Positions 39,571-44,827 of a stretch of 44,827 nucleotides of DNA are shown in pieces. Origin of the DNA: JAUASV01 sp047605685. Lineage in GTDB: Bacteria > Actinomycetota > Actinomycetes > Actinomycetales > Microbacteriaceae. The position numbers and the translations under genes were made by a program. The first letter of the stretch is position 1, and every line of letters starts with the position of its first letter. The notes under the pieces were generated by a model. The model ran no database searches. It saw nothing but the letters and a program-made list of their open reading frames with translations, and was not told the origin of the DNA. The DNA is taken from positions 1-44,827 of the forward strand of contig JASGFF010000013.1 in NCBI GenBank assembly GCA_047605685.1, read 5' to 3'.

Positions 39571-40487
39571 GCGGTGGGCGTCGTCTGCAGCACCTTGAGG
39601 AAGTGGTGCCGCAGTACCGCGGCGGTGCCGAAGCCGCACAGCGCGGCGATCTGCTCCAGTCCGAGGTCGCTCTCCTCGAGCAGCTGCTGCGCGCGGATGA
39701 TCCGCTGCCGGTTGAGCCACGCCGCCGGCGTCGCACCGATGTCCGCGCGGAACCGGCGCGCGAAGGTGCGCGTCGACATCAGCGCCCGCCGGCTGAGCTG
39801 ATCGACGGTGAGATCCTTGTCGAGGTTCTCGAGCATCCACTCGACGGTCGGCGCGAGCGAGTCCGCGCAGCGCTCGACGACGGGGGAGGAGATGTACTGC
39901 GCCTGACCGCCGTCACGCTGCGGCGGCACGACCATGCGTCGTGCGATGGCGTTCGCAGCCGCCGCGCCGAGCTCGCAGCGCACGATGTGCAGGGCCGCGT
40001 CGATGCCGGACGCGGTCCCTGCCGAGGTCACGATCCGTCCCTGCTGCACGAAGAGCACATCGGGATCGACCTCGATGTCGGGATGGCGCCTGGCGAGGGT
40101 CGCGGCGTGCATCCAGTGCGTGGTCGCGCGCTTGCCCGCGAGCACGCCGGCCTGGGCCAGGGCGAAGGCGCCGCTGCAGACGCTCAGCACCCAGGCCCCG
40201 CGCTCGACCGCGGCACGGATGACGTCGAGGTAGCGGGTGTCGACGTCGGCGATCGTGTGGGCGGGCACCGCAATCAGGTCGGCGTCGGCGGTCGCCTCGA
40301 GGCCGGTGCCGATGACGAGCTCGAAGCCGAGGCTGGTGCGCACCGGCCCGGGCTCGGCGGTCGCGACGGTGAAGTCGAAGCACGGGCCGCCCGTGTCGGA
40401 GCGGTCGATGCCGAAGACCTCGCAGATCACGCCGAACTCGAACGGGGTGACACCGTCGATCGCGAGCGCGACGATCTTCTTGAGCAT
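39534..40487 (-). CDS. GlxA/FtrA-type transcriptional regulator (DJ-1/PfpI + AraC)
   Basis: The product has 317 residues. The N-terminal DJ-1/PfpI (type 1 glutamine amidotransferase-like) domain has the nucleophile-elbow pattern VLSVCSGAFALAQAG and THWMHAATLARR. The C-terminal AraC domain has two helix-turn-helices (LTVDQLSRRALMSTRTFARRF; LGLEQIAALCGFGTAAVLRHHF). Such regulators sense nitrogenous or other metabolites. Its target is probably the divergent small-protein promoter, where spaced repeats are seen. Ribosome binding site AAGGAG is 5-6 nt before the ATG. Confidence 0.9.
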   Translation of the reverse strand: MLKKIVALAIDGVTPFEFGVICEVFGIDRSDTGGPCFDFTVATAEPGPVRTSLGFELVIGTGLEATADADLIAVPAHTIADVDTRYLDVIRAAVERGAWVLSVCSGAFALAQAGVLAGKRATTHWMHAATLARRHPDIEVDPDVLFVQQGRIVTSAGTASGIDAALHIVRCELGAAAANAIARRMVVPPQRDGGQAQYISSPVVERCADSLAPTVEWMLENLDKDLTVDQLSRRALMSTRTFARRFRADIGATPAAWLNRQRIIRAQQLLEESDLGLEQIAALCGFGTAAVLRHHFLKVLQTTPTAYRRAFGASRIA

Positions 40488-40677
40488 GGGGACTCCTTAT
40501 CACTGGCTTCGTCAACGGCCTTACCGGGAGGCCTCTTTTCGTTCACGAGGGCGCCCGCACCAGCGGGGCCCCTCGGCGACCCGGTCCTCGGCGACCCGGT
40601 CCTCGGAGGAACGGACACCGGGGACGTCGTGGCGGTCCGTCGATCGCTGGCGGTAAGAGTGTGAACAGTGGCGATTC

Positions 40678-40711
40678 TGCCACTCGTGGCGAAAGATTGC
40701 CAGTCGTAGCG
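40678..40711. promoter_or_regulatory. Direct repeats, candidate AraC-type operator, overlapping a -10
   Basis: TGCCACTCGTGGCG (40678-40691) and TGCCAGTCGTAGCG (40698-40711) are 14-bp direct repeats 20 bp apart, about two helical turns. Each is an imperfect palindrome. AraC-family proteins often bind such spaced repeats. The second overlaps TAGCGT (40707-40712), the -10 of the small gene at 40720. Confidence 0.5.
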
Positions 40712-40719
40712 TTTCCGCC

Positions 40720-40893
40720 ATGATCCTGACCGTGGCGCTGCTTGCCCTTCTCCTCGTCCTCCCGATAGCGGCGACCGTGTACGCCGTGGCCCGTGACGGC
40801 TACCGCCCGGTGCCCACCCGTTCCGGCGGCGATGCCCGGCTGTCGCCGGCCGTCGCGTGCGACCGGCCACCGCGCGGCAACGCCCGCCGCTGA
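40720..40893 (+). CDS. Small single-helix membrane protein (57 aa)
   Basis: The ATG at 40720 lies 7 nt after TAGCGT, like other leaderless genes here. It encodes MILTVALLALLLVLPIAATVYAVARDGYRP followed by a basic tail: one N-terminal transmembrane helix or signal anchor and a short cytosolic end. GC-skewed third positions and promoter placement support it as a real gene. Function is unknown; similar short proteins are common in actinobacteria. Its stop is 6 bp before repeat copy 10. Confidence 0.65.
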   Translation: MILTVALLALLLVLPIAATVYAVARDGYRPVPTRSGGDARLSPAVACDRPPRGNARR

Positions 40894-40899
40894 CCGCGC

Positions 40900-40977
40900 G
40901 AAAACGAAGGAGTGGATGCGGCATCCGCCCCATTCCGCCCACATCCGGCCCGCGGGCCGTCGAACTCCTTCGTTTTC
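40900..40977. repeat. 78-bp palindromic element, copy 10
   Basis: Left arm GAAAACGAAGGAG is exact, then the arm degenerates (TGGATG). Right arm is GAACTCCTTCGTTTTC. The centre includes GGCCCGCGGGCC. It lies immediately upstream of the galE promoter. Confidence 0.9.
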
Positions 40978-40994
40978 GGAACTCGCGAGGACGT

Positions 40995-41000
40995 TAGCCT
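40995..41000 (+). promoter_or_regulatory. -10 hexamer of galE (leaderless)
   Basis: TAGCCT, 6-nt spacer CGGGGC, then ATG at 41007. The right arm of repeat copy 10 ends 17 bp upstream, so the element adjoins the expected -35 region. Confidence 0.6.
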
Positions 41001-41006
41001 CGGGGC

Positions 41007-41996
41007 ATGACCTGGCTCGTGACCGGCGGCGCCGGCTACATCGGCTCCCACGTGGTGCGCGCTCTGACCGAGGCCGGCCTCGGCGCCGTGGTGCTCGACG
41101 ACCTCTCCAGCGGGCATCGCGCCTTCGTGGACGATGACGTGCCCTTCGTGGAGGCGAGTATCCTCGACACCGCGCTCGTGCGCGAGGCCCTCGAGACGCA
41201 CGGGGCGGCGGGTGTCATCCACGTCGCGGGCTTCAAGTACGCGGGGGTGAGCGTGCAGCGGCCGCTGCACACCTACCAGCAGAACGTCACCGGCACCGCC
41301 TCCGTGCTCGAGGCGATGGCCGCGGCCCGGGTCGACAAGATCGTGTTCTCCTCGAGCGCCGCGGTCTACGGCACCCCGCCCACCGAGATCGTCACCGAGG
41401 ACACCCCGAAGCGTCCGGAGTCACCGTATGGCGAGTCGAAGCTCATCGGCGAGTGGCTGCTGCGCGACCAGGCGATCGCGACCGGGCTGCGGCATACCAG
41501 CCTGCGCTACTTCAACGTCGTCGGCTCCGGCTACGAGGACCTCTACGACACCAGCCCGCACAACCTGTTCCCACTGGTCTTCGCCGCACTCATCGAGGGG
41601 CGCATCCCGCGCGTCAACGGCACCGACTACCCGACGCCCGACGGCACGACGGTGCGGGACTACATCCACGTGCAGGACCTCGCGATCTCGCATGTCGCGG
41701 CCGCGCGCCGCCTCGCCGCGGGCGAGGCCGTCGAGGCCGCCTACAACCTCGGCAGCGGCGCCGGATCGAGCGTCGGCGACATCATGCGCACCGTCGCGGA
41801 GGTCACCGGCATCCCCTTCGAGCCCGAGCGGGCACCGCGACGGCTCGGCGACCCGGCGCGGATCGTGGCGCTCGGCCATCTCGCCGCCCGCGATCTGGAC
41901 TGGCGGATGCGGCATTCCCTCGCCGAGATGGTGGCGAGCTCCTGGGCCGCGACACGCCGTGCGGCGCGGCGCGGAGAAGCCGGTGGGCGCCCCTAA
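41007..41996 (+). CDS. galE: UDP-glucose 4-epimerase
   Basis: The product is an extended short-chain dehydrogenase of 329 residues: NAD-binding TGGAGYIGSH (6-15), catalytic Tyr141-x3-Lys145 (SPYGESK) with the preceding SSSAAVYG, and RDYIHVQDLA. It interconverts UDP-glucose and UDP-galactose for envelope glycans. It is the standard length for bacterial GalE. Confidence 0.93.
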   Translation: MTWLVTGGAGYIGSHVVRALTEAGLGAVVLDDLSSGHRAFVDDDVPFVEASILDTALVREALETHGAAGVIHVAGFKYAGVSVQRPLHTYQQNVTGTASVLEAMAAARVDKIVFSSSAAVYGTPPTEIVTEDTPKRPESPYGESKLIGEWLLRDQAIATGLRHTSLRYFNVVGSGYEDLYDTSPHNLFPLVFAALIEGRIPRVNGTDYPTPDGTTVRDYIHVQDLAISHVAAARRLAAGEAVEAAYNLGSGAGSSVGDIMRTVAEVTGIPFEPERAPRRLGDPARIVALGHLAARDLDWRMRHSLAEMVASSWAATRRAARRGEAGGRP

Positions 41997-42006
41997 AATC
42001 TGCGAC

Positions 42007-42035
42007 TTGACTCTCTCGAACTACACCGCTGTAAT
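42007..42035 (+). promoter_or_regulatory. Sigma-70-type promoter of the whiB gene
   Basis: TTGACT (-35) is separated by exactly 17 bp from TGTAAT (-10). This is the clearest full promoter in the window. It gives a leader of about 40 nt, with GGAAGG as ribosome binding site before the ATG at 42082. Confidence 0.75.
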
Positions 42036-42081
42036 TATTCGTGTCCGGTAAGCGGGAACCGGGCGCGGAAGGTGTGACGCC

Positions 42082-42447
42082 ATGGCGATGAGCGAGTTCT
42101 CGGCGATCCCCGATCCGTCCGGGCGCGGGGCGAGTAGCCCGAGGGTCGGTGCGGGGGTCCCCGCGGACTGGTTCGTCGACCCGGTCGAGCTCGGCATCCC
42201 CGGCATCCGGCGTCCTGCGGTCGGCGACGGGGACCTGGCCTGGCAGAGCGACTCGCTGTGCGCCCAGACCGATCCGGAGGCGTTCTTCCCGGAGAAGGGC
42301 GGCTCCACCCGTGACGCCAAGCGCATCTGCGCCGCCTGCGAGGTGCGCGCCGAGTGCCTCGAGTACGCCCTGGGGAACGACGAGCGCTACGGCATCTGGG
42401 GCGGCCTCTCCGAGCGCGAGCGCCGCAAGCTGCGCAAGCGGGCCTGA
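42082..42447 (+). CDS. whiB2: WhiB-family iron-sulfur regulator (WhiB2/WhmD type)
   Basis: The product has 121 residues with the four cluster cysteines Cys60, Cys83, Cys86 and Cys92 (CxxC inside RICAACEVRAEC). These are followed by the GIWGG turn (104-108) and a basic C-terminus (ERERRKLRKRA). The protein binds a [4Fe-4S] cluster and partners with the main sigma factor. The best match from memory is WhiB2 of mycobacteria, needed for cell division, and its place near manA and glycosyltransferases agrees. The N-terminal about 50 residues are Pro/Gly-rich. An in-frame ATG at 42088 is an alternative start. Confidence 0.92.
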   Translation: MAMSEFSAIPDPSGRGASSPRVGAGVPADWFVDPVELGIPGIRRPAVGDGDLAWQSDSLCAQTDPEAFFPEKGGSTRDAKRICAACEVRAECLEYALGNDERYGIWGGLSERERRKLRKRA

Positions 42448-42467
42448 GCGCGCCGCACCGCCCGGCG

Positions 42468-42523
42468 GAGGCGCGCCGCCCGAGGCGCGCTACCCGAGGC
42501 GCGCTGCCCGAGGCGCGCTGCCC
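42468..42523. repeat. 14-bp tandem repeat after whiB2
   Basis: Four consecutive units of GAGGCGCGCTGCCC (first two with one change each) begin 20 bp after the stop. It is followed by repeat copy 11. Confidence 0.75.
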
Positions 42524-42548
42524 AGCGCCGCGCCCGACACGTGCCGCC

Positions 42549-42626
42549 CAAAACGAAGGAGCAGGCGCCGCCGAGCGCCAAAGAGCGCCCGTTCTGCCGC
42601 TCCGAGTCACCAGCTCCTTCGTTTTC
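42549..42626. repeat. 78-bp palindromic element, copy 11
   Basis: Left arm CAAAACGAAGGAGCAGGCG is degenerate. Right arm CACCAGCTCCTTCGTTTTC is exact. The centre contains GAGCG and CGCTC as an inner stem. Confidence 0.9.
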
Positions 42627-42672
42627 GTCGGCGAGGGCGGAGTGCCGGGGCGCGGGGGCCGCCCGCCGCGCC

Positions 42673-42678
42673 TAGCAT
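42673..42678 (+). promoter_or_regulatory. -10 hexamer of the glycosyltransferase gene (leaderless)
   Basis: TAGCAT, 7-nt spacer, then ATG at 42686. Confidence 0.6.
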
Positions 42679-42685
42679 CGAACGG

Positions 42686-44827
42686 ATGCCAGTCACCGCG
42701 ATCCTCGTCGCCCGGAACGGTGCGGAGCAGCTCCCGTCGACCCTCGACGCGCTCGCCCGCCAGTCCCGACGCCCGGACTCCCTGGTGCTCGTCGACGCCG
42801 GCTCGCGGGACGCGAGCGCGGCGCTGATCGCCGGCGCGGGCGCCACGCAGCTCGTCAGCATCGACGGCGGCCGCTCCTACGGACAGGCCGTCGCCCGGGC
42901 GCTGCACGAGGCGGTGCCGGCCGGCGGCGCCGAGGACTGGATCTGGTTGCTCGCCCACGACTCGGAGCCCCACCCGCACGCGCTCGCGGCGCTGCTCGCC
43001 GCTGTCGAGGTCGCCCCGAGCGTCGCCGTCGCCGGCCCCAAGGTCATGCGCGCCGACGACCGCGACGTGATATCGAGCTACGGCGAGACGGTCACCCGCT
43101 TCGGCGCGACGGTGCAGCTCGTCGACGACGAGCTCGACCAGGCCCAGCACGACCGCCGCAGCGACGTGCTCGCCGTCGGGCGCGAGGGGATGCTCGTGCG
43201 CCGGGCGGTGTTCGACCAGCTCGGCGGCTTCGACCCGGGGCTGCCCTCCACCGACGCCGCCCTCGACCTCTGCATCCGGGTGCGGCTGGCCGGGCACCGC
43301 ATCGTCGGCGTCCCGGGCGCCCGGGTGGTCCGGGCCAGCCGGCCGGTGGACTGGGGACGGCCGGTGGGCCCCGTGGCGGCCGCCCGGGTCGCCCGCGCCG
43401 CCCAGCTGCACCGACGGCTGGTCTACGCCCCCGCGCTCGCGCTGCCGGCGCACTGGCTGAGCCTGCTGCCGCTCGCGGTGCTGCGCTCGATCGGGCTGCT
43501 GCTCGGCAAGCGCCCCGGCGAGGTGGCCGGCGAGTTCGCGGCGGCCCTCGCCGCGCTCGCCGACGGCCGCATCCTGCCGGCCCGGCGCAACCTCGCGCGC
43601 GGCAAGCGGCTGCGCTGGCGCGCCATCGCGCCGTTCCGGGTGCGGTCCGCCGAGGTCCGCCGGCTGCGCTCGCACCAGCGCGCCGTGGCCGCCGGCACGT
43701 CGGAGTCGGCCGAGCGGCTCCGGCCCAGCTTCTTCAGCGCCGGCGGCGCCTGGGTCATCCTGCTGCTGACCGGCATCGGCGCCATCGTGTTCGCGCGCTT
43801 CCTCGGCGCCGCCGCGCTCACCGGCGGCGGCGTGGAGCCGCTGTCGGACACCGTCGCCGAGTTGTGGGACGGGGTCGCGGTCGGCTACCAGCGCATCGGG
43901 ACCGGCTTCGTCGGCGCATCCGACCCCTTCGCCCTCGTGCTCGCCCTGCTGGGGACGCTCTCGTTCTGGCATCCCTCGGCCGCGCTCGTCACCGTCGCGG
44001 TGCTCGCGATCCCGCTCGCCGGCCTGGGCGCCTGGTGGGCGGCGGCCCGGCTCTCCGCGCGCGGCTGGGCGCCCGCGGCGGCGGCCATCGGCTGGGGCCT
44101 GGCACCGCCCCTGCTGGCCTCGCTCGCCGGCGGGCACCTGGCAGCGGTCCTCGCGCACCTCGCGCTGCCCTGGCTCGTGCTCGCGCTCGCGCAGACCGCC
44201 CGCAGCTGGTCGGCGTCGGCGACCGCCTCGCTGCTCGTGGCGTTGGTCGGCGCCTGCGTGCCCTCGCTCGTGCCGCTGCTCGTCGTCGTCTGGGTGCTGT
44301 GCCTCGTGACGCACCCGCGCGCCGTGCACCGCTTCATGGTGCTGCCGGTGCCGCTCGCCGTGCTGTTCGCGCCGCTCGTCGTCGAGCAGGCGCTGCGGGG
44401 CCGGTGGATCGCCCTGCTCGCCGACCCCGGCGTGCCCGCGGTCTCGGGGGATGCCTCGCCGCTCGAGCTGCTCATCGGCGCGGCGGGCGGTGGCGGCAAC
44501 GGCGTCGTCCGCCTCGCGACGGCGCTCGGGATGCCCGGCATCGCCGGGACGGCCGCGACGGCACTGCTGCTCGTGCCGCTGGCGGCGCTCGCCTTCGCGG
44601 CCCTCGTGCACCCGCGCGGCGCCCGCGCCGTGCCGGCCCTGCTGGTCGCGCTCGCCGGCTATCTCGCGGCGCTCGCCGCGAGCCACCTCTCGGTCACCGT
44701 CGTCGGCGCCGGGACGGCGACGATCTGGCCCGGCTCCGCGCTGAGCGTCTACTGGCTCGGGCTGCTCGGCGCCGCGGTCGTCGCGCTGGACGCGCTCGGC
44801 GAGCGGCCGGCCGGCGAGCGCCCGGCT
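42686..44827 (+). CDS. Large membrane glycosyltransferase, family 2 (3' end outside window)
   Basis: The frame is open from the ATG to the window end (714 codons). Residues about 1-230 form a GT-A type family 2 domain: VTAILVARNGAEQLPSTLDALARQ, LVLVDAGSRD, WLLAHDSEP (DxD-like), GREGMLVRRAVFDQLGGFDP. Several transmembrane helices begin around 240 (HWLSLLPLAVLRSIGLLLG) and again from about 350 onward. It would add sugars to a lipid-linked or wall polymer at the membrane. The position after whiB2 is typical for actinobacteria. Sugar specificity is not evident. Confidence 0.88.
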   Translation, partial: MPVTAILVARNGAEQLPSTLDALARQSRRPDSLVLVDAGSRDASAALIAGAGATQLVSIDGGRSYGQAVARALHEAVPAGGAEDWIWLLAHDSEPHPHALAALLAAVEVAPSVAVAGPKVMRADDRDVISSYGETVTRFGATVQLVDDELDQAQHDRRSDVLAVGREGMLVRRAVFDQLGGFDPGLPSTDAALDLCIRVRLAGHRIVGVPGARVVRASRPVDWGRPVGPVAAARVARAAQLHRRLVYAPALALPAHWLSLLPLAVLRSIGLLLGKRPGEVAGEFAAALAALADGRILPARRNLARGKRLRWRAIAPFRVRSAEVRRLRSHQRAVAAGTSESAERLRPSFFSAGGAWVILLLTGIGAIVFARFLGAAALTGGGVEPLSDTVAELWDGVAVGYQRIGTGFVGASDPFALVLALLGTLSFWHPSAALVTVAVLAIPLAGLGAWWAAARLSARGWAPAAAAIGWGLAPPLLASLAGGHLAAVLAHLALPWLVLALAQTARSWSASATASLLVALVGACVPSLVPLLVVVWVLCLVTHPRAVHRFMVLPVPLAVLFAPLVVEQALRGRWIALLADPGVPAVSGDASPLELLIGAAGGGGNGVVRLATALGMPGIAGTAATALLLVPLAALAFAALVHPRGARAVPALLVALAGYLAALAASHLSVTVVGAGTATIWPGSALSVYWLGLLGAAVVALDALGERPAGERPA

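Noticed and set aside
107..42626. The palindromic elements as Rho-independent terminators
   Set aside because: Two lie between divergent promoters and one lies inside purK. The T-containing stretch is part of the stem and symmetrical, and no T run follows.
107..42626. The elements as a CRISPR array
   Set aside because: The repeats are inverted pairs scattered kilobases apart between ordinary genes, with no regular spacers and no cas genes.
1..44827. tRNA, rRNA or riboswitch genes
   Set aside because: Reading both strands showed no cloverleaf with the conserved T-loop, no rRNA sequence and no known riboswitch core; weak or unusual RNAs could be missed by eye.

Overview
The window is GC-rich, densely packed bacterial DNA. 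Gene content (WhiB regulator, acyl-CoA carboxylase with epsilon subunit, LCP protein, Maf, leaderless-looking promoters) points to an actinobacterium, most likely Microbacteriaceae (inference; no rRNA is present to confirm it). The backbone order pmmB-deoD-lpdA ... accA3-maf ... accE-accD-birA-PH protein-GtrA-purK-purE-LCP ... manA ... whiB-glycosyltransferase resembles, from memory, the Rv3255c-Rv3308 segment of Mycobacterium tuberculosis, so most genes are conserved chromosomal ones.

Layout. 1-4782: purine nucleoside phosphorylase and a phosphosugar mutase (minus strand), divergent from an LpdA-type flavoprotein. 5001-16872: an accessory block holding a secreted protein, a MarR regulator and a complete fructan-use locus: secreted GH32 levanase/inulinase, LacI regulator, three-gene sugar ABC transporter, a small ABM-fold protein and a PfkB sugar kinase. 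It ends in a deleted IS110-family element that touches the stop codon of accA3. Two near-identical LacI-type palindromes, one before the GH32 gene and one before the transporter, tie the locus together. 16873-27331: fatty-acid/biotin genes (accA3, maf, accE, accD, birA), an RNA methyltransferase, an orphan response regulator, and purK-purE. 27328-35097: cell-envelope genes (LCP ligase, Wzm/Wzt-type exporter, a secreted repeat protein, two O-antigen-ligase-like proteins). 35193-44827: acyl-CoA dehydrogenase, manA, a DUF559-like protein, a GlxA-type regulator with a tiny membrane protein, galE, a WhiB2-like regulator and a large glycosyltransferase cut by the window end.

The most unusual feature is a family of eleven palindromic elements of almost invariant length (78-79 bp between GAAAAC and GTTTTC). 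Each has near-identical arms of about 19 bp and a central 40 bp that differs in sequence but often forms its own inner hairpin. Ten lie between genes in every orientation (divergent, convergent, tandem). The eleventh lies inside the purK coding region, in frame and without disturbing the expected protein length. None occurs from 4916 to 25757, which includes the fructan island. A second palindrome of unrelated sequence sits in frame inside pmmB. Separately, at least thirteen genes have a TAnnnT-like -10 hexamer exactly 6-7 nt before the start codon, which predicts widespread leaderless transcription. Functions are assigned from protein motifs read by eye; no database search was possible.
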